The notes beneath the pieces are model-generated. The model did no database searches, was not told the DNA's origin, and saw only the letters and a list, made by a program, of their open reading frames with translations. A stretch of 64,000 bases of DNA from Bradyrhizobium betae (GTDB lineage Bacteria; Pseudomonadota; Alphaproteobacteria; Rhizobiales; Xanthobacteraceae), in NCBI RefSeq assembly GCF_004123905.1, contig NZ_MZXW01000013.1, positions 248,001 to 312,000 of the forward strand. The letters are read 5' to 3'. Each line of letters starts with the position of its first letter. Within the stretch, counting starts at the first letter, position 1. This document shows, piece after piece, positions 10,648-20,236 of this stretch. Both the position numbers and the translations under genes were made by a program.

Positions 10648-12024
10648 TCACGATGCCTTCCTGATCTTGAAGCTCGCGACGTAATCCTCCGGCTTGGCCG
10701 GATCGAAGTTCTTGCCCATCACCGCGAAGGATTTGTAGGCGGTCGCCGGCGGCGTCAGGCCCATCTCCGTCATCAGCTTCTTGGTGTCGGTCGCCAAATA
10801 CACCTGCTCGGCCACCGCCTTGTAGTCGACATCGCCCTTGATCTGGCCCCAACGCTTCATCTGCGTCAGCATCCAGACCGCAAAGGACTGCCAGGGGAAC
10901 GGATCGAAATCGACACGCTTGGCGTCGGTCTTCACGCCGCCAAGGCCGTCAGCGTAGGTTCCGGTCAGGACCTGCTCCAGCACGGTCACAGGCGCGTTGA
11001 TGTAATTGGCCGGCGCGATGGCCTCCGCAATCTGCTTGCGGTTCTCCGCCTTCGAGGCATAGGCGGTGGCATCGACGATCGCGCGCGTCAGTGCCGCAAA
11101 GCTGTTCGGCGCGGTCGTGATGAACTCTTTGCTCGCGGCGAAGCTGCAGCAGGGATGGCCGTCCCAGATCTCCTTGGACAACAGATGCATGAAGCCGACG
11201 CCGTCATAGATCGCGCGCTGGCAGATGTTGTCGGGCGCGAGGAAGCCGTCGATGTTGTCGGCGCGCAAATTCGCCACCATCTCCGGCGGCGGCACCGAGC
11301 GCAGCTGCACGTCGGTGTCGGGGTCGATGCCGTGCTCGGCGAGATAATAGCGCAGCAGGTAATTGTGCATGGAATAGTCGAAGGGAATGGCGAACTTCAT
11401 GCCCTTCCAGTCCTTCGGGTCGCGCTTGTCCTTGTGCTTGGTCGCCAGCACGATGCCCTGCCCGTTGATGTTCTCGATCGCGGGCACGGCGAAGGGAATG
11501 GCATTAGCGCCCAGGCCGAGCGAGATCGCGATCGGCATCGGCGCCAGCATATGCGCGGCGTCGTATTCCTTGTTGATGGTCTTGTCGCGGATCACGGCCC
11601 AGCCCGCGGTCTTCACCACTTCGACGTTGAGACCGTGCTTGGCATAGAAGCCCAGCGGTGCCGCCATGATGATCGGCGTCGCGCAGGTGATCGGGATGAA
11701 GCCGACCTTGAGGTCCTTCTTCTCGGGCGCACCTGTTTGCGCAAAGACCTCGGTCGCGGCCTTGATCGGGAAGAATTGCGAGAGTGCTGCCAGCGCCGTC
11801 GACGCTCCGACCGATTTCAGGAAGGCGCGCCGCGCCACGTCCTGCGGAAACATCGCGCGCATGACGGCGGAAGCAACGACGCCCTCGTAACGCTTCTCCT
11901 CGCTCTCGACCGGCTCGCAGCGCAACGCGGCCTGCTCATGCTCCACCGCGGATTGATGCTGGCCACAGGCACAGCCGGCTCGAAGGTGGCGATCGGGATC
12001 AAACGGATTGTCAAACATGGACAT
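10648..12024 (-). CDS. NrtA/CmpA-family ABC transporter substrate-binding protein (Tat-type signal)
   Basis: 458 residues of the nitrate/bicarbonate/cyanate binding-protein family (LKVGFIPITCATPIIMAAPLGFYAKHGL is the family start). A twin-arginine motif ARRAFLK (Arg65-Arg66) precedes a hydrophobic stretch, so export is likely through Tat. The n-region is very long and begins with a Cys/His-rich segment (C18-A-C20-G-Q-H23, H29, C36). First gene of the operon that continues to the permease, ATPase and cyanase. Starts are possible at ATG 12024 or 12018; AGGAGG sits at 12029-12034. Transcribed from the -24/-12 promoter upstream. The ligand, cyanate or nitrate, is inferred from cynS. Confidence 0.9.
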   Translation of the reverse strand: MSMFDNPFDPDRHLRAGCACGQHQSAVEHEQAALRCEPVESEEKRYEGVVASAVMRAMFPQDVARRAFLKSVGASTALAALSQFFPIKAATEVFAQTGAPEKKDLKVGFIPITCATPIIMAAPLGFYAKHGLNVEVVKTAGWAVIRDKTINKEYDAAHMLAPMPIAISLGLGANAIPFAVPAIENINGQGIVLATKHKDKRDPKDWKGMKFAIPFDYSMHNYLLRYYLAEHGIDPDTDVQLRSVPPPEMVANLRADNIDGFLAPDNICQRAIYDGVGFMHLLSKEIWDGHPCCSFAASKEFITTAPNSFAALTRAIVDATAYASKAENRKQIAEAIAPANYINAPVTVLEQVLTGTYADGLGGVKTDAKRVDFDPFPWQSFAVWMLTQMKRWGQIKGDVDYKAVAEQVYLATDTKKLMTEMGLTPPATAYKSFAVMGKNFDPAKPEDYVASFKIRKAS

Positions 12025-12059
12025 CGGACCTCCTGCGCGTCATTGCGAGCAGGAATTAC

Positions 12060-12074
12060 GCAAGGAGCATGCCA
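12060..12074 (-). promoter_or_regulatory. Sigma54 (-24/-12) promoter of the ABC transporter-cynS operon
   Basis: On the minus strand the bases read TGGCATGCTCCTTGC: the GG and GC doublets are exactly 10 bases apart, as RpoN promoters require, and only one position of TGGCAC-N5-TTGC differs. Transcription would start near 12048, about 25-30 bases before the binding-protein start codon. Confidence 0.85.
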
Positions 12075-12133
12075 CCGCCTGTTGGCGAGCCAGTGCCTTG
12101 ATGACGCAGCACTTTCGGTCACACTTGGCTGCT

Positions 12134-12183
12134 ACGAAAACTCGTGATAAACGAAATCTCGTAGTTCAATTACGAGATTTCGC
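12134..12183. promoter_or_regulatory. Candidate binding sites for the sigma54 activator
   Basis: Three copies of ACGA-N4-TCGT-like 12-mers (12134-12145 ACGAAAACTCGT, 12151-12162 ACGAAATCTCGT, 12172-12183 ACGAGATTTCGC). The last two form a perfect 12-bp inverted repeat (CGAAATCTCGTA / TACGAGATTTCG, 7-base spacer). They lie about 85-135 bases upstream of the predicted sigma54 start point, the usual distance for enhancer sites, and end two bases before the activator's own ATG, so autoregulation is likely. Confidence 0.75.
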
Positions 12184-12184
12184 A

Positions 12185-14113
<1,929 letters not shown>

Positions 14114-14119
14114 CGGCGC

Positions 14120-14998
14120 TCAGGCCGCCTTGGTCGTCACATCGGATGCAATCGGCAGCCCCTGCTCGATCGGCAGCGACGGATCGCGCGACCATTCGTT
14201 CCAGGAGCCGAAATACATCCGCACGTCCTTCACGCCCGCATTCTTCAGCGCCAGGAAGGTGTTCGAGGCGCGCGCGCCCTTGAAGCAGTAGAGATAGACC
14301 GGCGTCGTCGTCGAGATGCCGACGGTGGCGCATTCGGCCAAAATCTCGTCCTTGGACTTGAAGCGCGGGCCCTCGGCGGTCGGCTTCATCATGCGGTACC
14401 ATTCCAGCCAGACGGCGCCGGGGATGCGGCCCTTGCGCGGGCAGAAGTCCTTGCCATAGGGCGACGAGCTGTCGCCAATCCATTCATCGACATCGCGCAC
14501 GTCGAGGATGGCGATGCCGGGCTTGCCGACGGCGCCGAGCATGGTCTTCGCATCGATCAGGATTTCGCCGGCTTCAGGCACGATTCCAAACGAGGCCTTT
14601 GCCGGCGCCGGCACGTCCGTCGTCACCGGGAAGCCCGCGGCCGACCACGCGTCAAAACCGCCATGCAGCACCTTGATCTTGGGATAGCCGAGCATGGTGA
14701 GGAGATAGTAACCGCGGCAGGACTGTCCGAAGCCCGAGTTCATCGACTGCTCGTAGATCACAGCCGTTTCCTTGCCGGAGAGACCTGCGCCGCCGAACGC
14801 GTCGGCGAACTTGGTCTTCAACTCGGCCATGCCTTCCGGCGTCGAGGTCGCAAGGAACGTAAAAATCTCATGCACGTTGACGGCGTTCGGCAAGTGGCCG
14901 GCGGCGTAGGCATCGGGATTGCGGGTGTCGATGACGACACACGGCTCAGTCTTCAAGAGATCGGCGAGTTCGACGGCAGTGATCAGGACGTCAGTCAT
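14120..14998 (-). CDS. Tandem-rhodanese-domain sulfurtransferase
   Basis: 292 residues with two rhodanese domains: an inactive N-terminal one (VVIDTRNPDAYAAGHLPNAVN) and a C-terminal one (AILDVRDVDEW...) with the active-site loop YCFKGARAS carrying the catalytic Cys. Members transfer sulfane sulfur from thiosulfate or 3-mercaptopyruvate to cyanide or thiols. The start at 14998 has GGAGAGG in front; an alternative ATG at 15052 adds 18 residues and overlaps the preceding stop as ATGA. Last gene of the OsmC / dehydrogenase-like / rhodanese operon. It converges with the activator gene six bases away. Confidence 0.9.
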   Translation of the reverse strand: MTDVLITAVELADLLKTEPCVVIDTRNPDAYAAGHLPNAVNVHEIFTFLATSTPEGMAELKTKFADAFGGAGLSGKETAVIYEQSMNSGFGQSCRGYYLLTMLGYPKIKVLHGGFDAWSAAGFPVTTDVPAPAKASFGIVPEAGEILIDAKTMLGAVGKPGIAILDVRDVDEWIGDSSSPYGKDFCPRKGRIPGAVWLEWYRMMKPTAEGPRFKSKDEILAECATVGISTTTPVYLYCFKGARASNTFLALKNAGVKDVRMYFGSWNEWSRDPSLPIEQGLPIASDVTTKAA

Positions 14999-15048
14999 GG
15001 CAGCCTCTCCGTTGAGGTTGGGGGTCTTCGGGGTGGGCACGTAAAGAG

Positions 15049-16161
15049 TCATGAATCCGCGAGCATCTTGCGCAGCTGCTTCGTGGCCGGCGTGACGATC
15101 GCGACAAAATAAGCCTCGCGCAGGCGCCGCTGCGCGCGGTGACTTTTGAGGTAGCCGCGCGCGCCACAATGCAGCATCGCCGCATGCGCCGCCGCGACGC
15201 TGGCTTCGCCAGCGCGAAGCCTGAGCGCAATCACCTTGCGCCAGTAGGTCTCCTCCTCGTTGTAGGGATCGCGCGCCAGCGCCATGGTCTCGGTTTCGAG
15301 TTCGCTCGCGAGATCGCGGAAATGCACCGGCTGCTGCGGCAGGTAACGGTTGATGTGGCCGAGGGAGTTGTCGACCTCGTCCATGATGCTGATGCAGTCG
15401 CGGATGACGCCGAGCGCCATGCCGACCTGGAGCAGGATGAAGCCGGCGCGGATCCTCTTGACGAAGGGTGCTGCGGGATCGGCGAGGATCAGCTCATCCG
15501 GCACGAACACGTCGCGGAACTGCACTCCGTAGGTGCCGGTTCCGTCCATCGCAAGGAACGGCTTGCACGGCGTCAGCGTGATCGCGGGATCGGAGCAGTC
15601 GGCCAGGAACATGACAGTGCCGGGCTCGTCCTCGCGTTCGAAGATGGTGCCGAAGTAATGGTCGGGGCCAAGATTGGAGACCCAGGGCAGCGCGCCGCGC
15701 ACGATATAGCCGCCCTCGACCTTGCGCCCCTTCAGCTTCAGCTTCTCGATGCCGAAGAAACTCTTCATCGGATTGGAGAGCCCGGTGCCGCCGAGCACCC
15801 GGCCGGTCGAGAAGGCATCGCCAAAGCGTTTGGCGAGCTTCATGTTGGTCGAGTTGGCGGCGTACCAGACCAGCGTGTTCTGACACCAGGCCATGAAGGC
15901 CGTGGCACCGCAGACCTCGCCCATCGCCGCCATCGTCTGGATGGCGCAGCGCAGATCGGCCGGACCTTCGTGGGGCACGTGGCTGCCCCACGCCCCGACC
16001 GCGCCGAACGCGCGCAGCACCTCGGCCGGATAGACCGATCCCTCATCGATGCCGGCGGCAAGCGGCGCGAGTTGCTCCTTCGCGATCCGCGCCACCTCGC
16101 CGGCAATGGACGGCGCGGGCTGATCCAAAATGTCGGCCCGTGATAAAGCCAGTGAACCCAT
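15049..16161 (-). CDS. Acyl-CoA dehydrogenase-like flavoprotein (SfnB/DszC-like)
   Basis: 370 residues with the three-part acyl-CoA dehydrogenase fold: helical N-domain, middle beta-domain (VLGGTGLSNPMKSFFGIEKLKLKGRKVEGGYIVRGALPWVSNLG) and C-terminal helices. The middle-domain pattern and the operon partners (rhodanese, OsmC) recall the desulfurisation-type flavin monooxygenases rather than beta-oxidation enzymes, but this is inference. Start at 16161 (MGSLALSRADIL). It lies 35 bases after the OsmC gene and overlaps the longer start of the rhodanese gene. Confidence 0.75.
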   Translation of the reverse strand: MGSLALSRADILDQPAPSIAGEVARIAKEQLAPLAAGIDEGSVYPAEVLRAFGAVGAWGSHVPHEGPADLRCAIQTMAAMGEVCGATAFMAWCQNTLVWYAANSTNMKLAKRFGDAFSTGRVLGGTGLSNPMKSFFGIEKLKLKGRKVEGGYIVRGALPWVSNLGPDHYFGTIFEREDEPGTVMFLADCSDPAITLTPCKPFLAMDGTGTYGVQFRDVFVPDELILADPAAPFVKRIRAGFILLQVGMALGVIRDCISIMDEVDNSLGHINRYLPQQPVHFRDLASELETETMALARDPYNEEETYWRKVIALRLRAGEASVAAAHAAMLHCGARGYLKSHRAQRRLREAYFVAIVTPATKQLRKMLADS

Positions 16162-16196
16162 GATCGTCTCCCGCACCTTGTCCTGTTGTGATCAGC

Positions 16197-16742
16197 TCAG
16201 ACGCCGACCTCGAGATTGACCGGGCGCGTAAACGTGTTGGCGACCGGCGACCATTGCTTCACATGGGTGACCAGCGCGTTGATCTCGTCCTGCGAGATGC
16301 CCTCGCATTCCATGTCGACCTTGACCCGCACATCGGTGAAGCCGACCGGCTTGTCGGAGGTGTCGCCGGTGCCCCAGACCGCGGTGATGTTGAGGTCGCC
16401 TTCGAGCTCGAGCTCGAGCTTGTTGACGATCCAGCCGCGATGCACCGCGTTGGCGTGCAGGCCGACCGCAAGGCAGGAGCCAAGTGCGGCGAGCGAGGCT
16501 TCCGACGGATTTGGCGCGGTGTCGTCACCCAGAAGGCCCGGCGGCTCGTCGACGATGTAGGGCTGGAGATTACGGATGTAGTTGGCGTGGCGGAATTTTC
16601 CTTCCGCGACCGTCTTGCATTTCAAGGTCTTGATGACCTTCGGATTGGCCTTGCCGTTGGCGATCAGTTGCTCGAGGCCATTCTTGTCGATGGGTGCGAG
16701 GCAACCCGTCAGCACTGTCTTTTGAACGACGGCAGTCATCAT
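16197..16742 (-). CDS. OsmC/Ohr-family protein
   Basis: 181 residues with the OsmC fold. PNPSEASLAALGSCLAVGLHANAVHRGW contains the conserved Cys of the family; many members reduce organic hydroperoxides through a Cys pair, but I see only this one in a typical context, so peroxidase activity is uncertain. First gene of the three-gene operon and preceded by GGGAG. Divergent from the TetR gene, with a palindromic operator in between. Confidence 0.85.
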   Translation of the reverse strand: MMTAVVQKTVLTGCLAPIDKNGLEQLIANGKANPKVIKTLKCKTVAEGKFRHANYIRNLQPYIVDEPPGLLGDDTAPNPSEASLAALGSCLAVGLHANAVHRGWIVNKLELELEGDLNITAVWGTGDTSDKPVGFTDVRVKVDMECEGISQDEINALVTHVKQWSPVANTFTRPVNLEVGV

Positions 16743-16771
16743 TTTCTCCCTGGCAGCCGTGGAATCCGGCA

Positions 16772-16793
16772 GGATACCGAACGGTCTGTTTCC
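16772..16793. promoter_or_regulatory. Candidate TetR operator upstream of the OsmC operon
   Basis: A 22-bp imperfect palindrome: left half GGATACCGAAC, right half GGTCTGTTTCC; 8 of 11 positions pair, with mismatches at every third base. The core ACCGAACGGTCTGT looks like many TetR-family sites. It ends 30 bases before the OsmC start codon, where it would cover that promoter, and lies in the region shared with the divergent TetR gene. Confidence 0.6.
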
Positions 16794-16985
16794 TTGCATG
16801 GAGCGTGCCAGAGGGGGCCAAAAACAAAAGGCGAGGCATTGGAGCCGCTTAGCCGGCGCTGCCTGCAGATTGATCAGCCGCCGCTTGCTCAAAGGCGATG
16901 CAGATGCGTTATCCCTTGCGAATCTTTTCAGCGCGGAACAGATGCGGCTTGCTGATGCGGCGCGGCTGCGGGTAAGTTCGTCACC

Positions 16986-17627
16986 ATGACAAAGACGGCA
17001 AAGAAGAAGTCTCATTCGCCCCACGCCGGCGCGGGCGAAGACGAGTCCGCGCGCGGGCGCCTGCTCAGCGCGGCGACGCATCTGTTCTGCAAGAACGGAA
17101 TCAACGCCACCGGCATCGATGCGATCATCGAGGAAGCCGGCACCGCGAAGACCACGCTCTATAAATTGTTCGGCTCCAAGACCAACCTCGTCAACGCGGT
17201 GCTGGAGAGCGAGGGCAAGCAATGGCGGGAATGGTTCATCGGCGCCATGGAAGCAGGCGGCGGCGATGCGCAGGCGAAACTGACGCGCATCTTCCCTGCG
17301 CTGAAGAGCTGGTTCGCCGAAGAGCGCTTCTACGGGTGCCCCTTTATCAATGCGGTCGGTGAGCACGACAAGGACGCCAAGCAGTTTCGCAACATCGCGC
17401 TGAAGCACAAGAAGATCGTGCTCGGCCATATCGAGAAGCTCGCCGGCGAGCTCGGCTCGAGCGAGCCCGCGGTGCTCGCGCATCAGCTCGGGCTGTTGAT
17501 CGACGGTGCGATCGTGGCCGCGATGATCTCGCGCGATCCGGGCGTGGCGGATACGGCAGCGCTCACGGCAGGTCCCCTGCTCGGCCAGACCAAGGCGAAG
17601 AAGAAGCGTGAGTTAGAGGTGGTGTGA
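16986..17627 (+). CDS. TetR-family transcriptional regulator
   Basis: 213 residues. The N-terminal helix-turn-helix is at about 28-72 (LLSAATHLFCKNGINATGIDAIIEEAGTAKTTLYKLFGSKTNLV), the textbook TetR pattern, with a lysine-rich tail at each end. The C-terminal ligand domain contains FYGCPFINAVGEHD. Divergent from the OsmC / dehydrogenase-like / rhodanese operon, which it probably represses through the palindrome at 16772-16793. The ligand is not deducible. Confidence 0.9.
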   Translation: MTKTAKKKSHSPHAGAGEDESARGRLLSAATHLFCKNGINATGIDAIIEEAGTAKTTLYKLFGSKTNLVNAVLESEGKQWREWFIGAMEAGGGDAQAKLTRIFPALKSWFAEERFYGCPFINAVGEHDKDAKQFRNIALKHKKIVLGHIEKLAGELGSSEPAVLAHQLGLLIDGAIVAAMISRDPGVADTAALTAGPLLGQTKAKKKRELEVV

Positions 17628-17642
17628 CTCTGCCGTGATCCT

Positions 17643-17731
17643 GTAGGGTGGGCAAAGGCGCGCAGCGCCGTGCCCACGACCTCTACCTGGCTGAGCAACA
17701 TCGTGGGCACGCTTCGCTTTGCCCACCCTAC
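17643..17731. repeat. GTGGGCAAAG-type double palindrome, copy A
   Basis: The ends GTAGGGTGGGCAAAG and CTTTGCCCACCCTAC pair over 15 bp. Each half is also a palindrome (GTGGGC...GCCCAC), so either one long hairpin or two short ones can form. It lies between the convergent TetR gene and the BTAD-hydrolase gene, 15 and 11 bases from the stops, consistent with a bidirectional transcript end. Confidence 0.85.
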
Positions 17732-17742
17732 GAGACCGGGCG

Positions 17743-19305
17743 CTATCGCTTCGTTCCCTCGCCCTTCACTCCCTCCACAAACTGCCTGATCGCCTCAAGC
17801 ACGGGCCCCTGATCCCCGGCAAAGAACCAGTGATCGCTGCCGTCGAGTTCGACGAACTCGGCACCGCTGATCCGGCTCGCGAGATCGCGGCCGGCCGCGA
17901 TCCGCACGGCCTTGTCGCCCCGACGGTGCAGCACCAATGTCGGCACGGCAATTTGCGGCAGCAGATCGCGCACATCGGCGTCGCGAAACGCCTGGAGCAC
18001 CGCCGCGATGCCGCCGGGACTGGACGCCGCACGCAGCAGTCCTGCCCACCACGCGCGCGCCTGGGGATCATTGGCAAGGCTCGGCGCAAAAGCCTCGATC
18101 CCGACCGGACCACCCCATTGCGCAACGAGATGCCTGCTCCACGCGTCATACTGGCTCGCGCGCAGCGCGTGCGGATAGTCCTCGGACCAGCAGCCTTTTG
18201 CCAATGCGCCGAACAGAATGAGCCCGGCCACGCGGCGCGGCTCATCGACAGCGAATTTAACGCAGGCCGGCCCGCATTCGGACGCGCCGAACAGCACGAC
18301 GCGGCGCGAATCCGCCGCCCGCAGCACAGTGCCAATATCCTCCGCTGTGACGTCGATGTCAGGGGCTGAGCCAACCCGGTCGGACAGTCCGATGCCGCGG
18401 CGATCGAATACGATCAGGCGGCCAAGCTTCATCAACGACGCCAGGAACGTCCGGCTCGCCGGATGCTCCCAGGCGCGCTCCACATGCGAGACGAAGCCGG
18501 GCATGACCAGGATATCGAGCGGCCCGCTTCCGTAGGTCTGATAGGCCAAATGCAGGCCGGCGCCCTTCACATAGCGTGTCACGGGCGCGGCATCGCGCAG
18601 CGCCGCCGCAGGGCTCATCAGCGCCTCGGTCTCGGCCTCCGGCGCGACGCCAAGCTCGTCGCGCAGCCGCTGTGTCAGCGCCGCATGGTGCCGCTCGGCC
18701 GCGCTGCGGTCGCCTGCCAGCAGCAGGCTGCGGATCAGGTAGCGGCCATAGACCTCGCTGAGCGGATCGAGCTCGACCAAGCGTCCCGCATGCGTCGTCG
18801 CGGCAAAATGATCGCCGGCGGCGCTCCTGTCCTGCACCAGACGCTCCAGCGCGTGCACCAGCCGCCCCCGCAGCGCCTCCCTGCGAAAGAACGCCCAATC
18901 GTCGAATTCGCGACAGTCGTCCAGAGCGAAGCCCGCCAGGAAGTCGCCCCGATAAATCCGGCAGGCCCCTTCAAACGCGCCGCGGTCGCAGGCGCTCTCG
19001 AACAGATGCGAGTCGACGCTCAGCTCGACCGCCGGAGACCATCGCAGGCTGGTGCGGTCGGTCTCGAAAACTGGTTGGCCCAACGCGAGCTCGACGCGGT
19101 GAAGCAACCGCCGCAGTCGGGCAAGGCCGGTCTCGCGATCAGCCTCGGGCCACAACTGCGTGGCGATCACCTCTCGCGCGACCGCGCCCTTGGCTTCCGC
19201 GAGATAGACCAGCAGCGCGAGCCCCTTGCGCAGGGCCAGCTTGATGGGGCGGCCGTCGGCGTGGACCTCGGGGAACCCGAACGTCCCAAGCGAGAAAGCC
19301 GTCAT
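17743..19305 (-). CDS. BTAD (SARP-like) regulator fused to an alpha/beta hydrolase
   Basis: 520 residues from the ATG at 19305, which has GGGAGG upstream. Residues about 1-95 are a winged-helix domain of the OmpR/SARP sort, 100-235 a bacterial transcriptional activation (BTAD) domain, and 245-520 an alpha/beta hydrolase (LDILVMPGFVSHVERAWEHP). The elbow reads FGASECGP: the Ser is present, but the second Gly of GxSxG is Cys. A downstream RRGDKAVRI and GSDHWFF supply the Asp and His. Such fusions may sense a small ligand in the hydrolase pocket. It stands alone, convergent with TetR, and its target is unknown. Confidence 0.8.
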   Translation of the reverse strand: MTAFSLGTFGFPEVHADGRPIKLALRKGLALLVYLAEAKGAVAREVIATQLWPEADRETGLARLRRLLHRVELALGQPVFETDRTSLRWSPAVELSVDSHLFESACDRGAFEGACRIYRGDFLAGFALDDCREFDDWAFFRREALRGRLVHALERLVQDRSAAGDHFAATTHAGRLVELDPLSEVYGRYLIRSLLLAGDRSAAERHHAALTQRLRDELGVAPEAETEALMSPAAALRDAAPVTRYVKGAGLHLAYQTYGSGPLDILVMPGFVSHVERAWEHPASRTFLASLMKLGRLIVFDRRGIGLSDRVGSAPDIDVTAEDIGTVLRAADSRRVVLFGASECGPACVKFAVDEPRRVAGLILFGALAKGCWSEDYPHALRASQYDAWSRHLVAQWGGPVGIEAFAPSLANDPQARAWWAGLLRAASSPGGIAAVLQAFRDADVRDLLPQIAVPTLVLHRRGDKAVRIAAGRDLASRISGAEFVELDGSDHWFFAGDQGPVLEAIRQFVEGVKGEGTKR

Positions 19306-19453
19306 GGACACCCCTTCCTCCCCTCACCGCGTCCCCGGAGGACGTACAGGGGACGGTCGCGCGGTAGCCATCGGGCCAGATCGGGTCCTTCGCCAGCGAG
19401 CAATTCAGGCTCCTGCATGCGGCACCGCTGTACCGGGCACAATAGGAAAAAAC

Positions 19454-20236
19454 ATGGTCTCGCGCCTTCTCATTCTGCTCTACGCCCTCGTGAGCTACGC
19501 GCTGTTCACGGTCTCATTTCTCTATGCGCTCGGTTTCGTCGGCAATTATGTCGTGCCCAAATCAATCGACTGGTCGATCGACGTCGGCAGCTCCACGAAT
19601 TTGGGCGAAGCCATCGTCGTCAATCTGCTGCTGATGAGCCTGTTTGCTATCCAGCACAGCGTGATGGCGCGCACCGGTTTCAAACGATGGTCGGCCAGAT
19701 TCCTTCCCGCAGCCTGCGAGCGCAGCACCTATGTTCTGCTCTCGAGCCTGATCCTCCTGTTGCTGTTCTGGCAGTGGCGTCCGATCCCGACCGTGATCTG
19801 GCAGACGGACGGATTTGTGGCCTGGCTGCTGACCGCTGCGCATTGGCTCGGCTGGCTGATCACGTTCGCCTCGACCCACATGATCGATCATTTCGACCTG
19901 TTCGGCCTGCGCCAGGCTTTCTCCACGCTGCGCGGGGCCGAGATATTAGGTCAATCCTTCCGGACGCCGCTGCTCTACAAGATCGTGCGGCATCCGATCA
20001 TGCTGGGCTTCCTTCTCGCGTTCTGGGCCACGCCCGTGATGACATCAGGGCATTTGCTGTTTGCGCTCGCAAACACCGCCTACATCCTGGTCGCGCTCCA
20101 GTTCGAAGAGCGCGATCTGATCGCCGCGTTCGGCGCGACATATCAGCAATATCGCCAGCGCGTTCCCATGCTGGTGCCGGGTCTGTTCGTGCGCCGCCAA
20201 GCCGATGATCACCGGTCTGTCGGAGAGTCACGATGA
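19454..20236 (+). CDS. mddA: Probable methanethiol S-methyltransferase (MddA-like, NnrU/isoprenylcysteine methyltransferase fold)
   Basis: A 260-residue integral membrane protein with five or six hydrophobic helices. LFAIQHSVMARTGFKRW, RHPIMLGFLLAFWATPVMTSGHLLF and ALQFEERDL match the NnrU/MddA group, in which the RHPxxxG and EExDL-type motifs bind SAM. MddA makes dimethyl sulfide from methanethiol; the name rests on recalled similarity, and an NnrU-type role remains possible. Start ATG at 19454; the longer frame is antisense to the regulator. Its TGA overlaps the next ATG (ATGA), so it is coupled to the quinone reductase gene. Confidence 0.65.
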   Translation: MVSRLLILLYALVSYALFTVSFLYALGFVGNYVVPKSIDWSIDVGSSTNLGEAIVVNLLLMSLFAIQHSVMARTGFKRWSARFLPAACERSTYVLLSSLILLLLFWQWRPIPTVIWQTDGFVAWLLTAAHWLGWLITFASTHMIDHFDLFGLRQAFSTLRGAEILGQSFRTPLLYKIVRHPIMLGFLLAFWATPVMTSGHLLFALANTAYILVALQFEERDLIAAFGATYQQYRQRVPMLVPGLFVRRQADDHRSVGESR

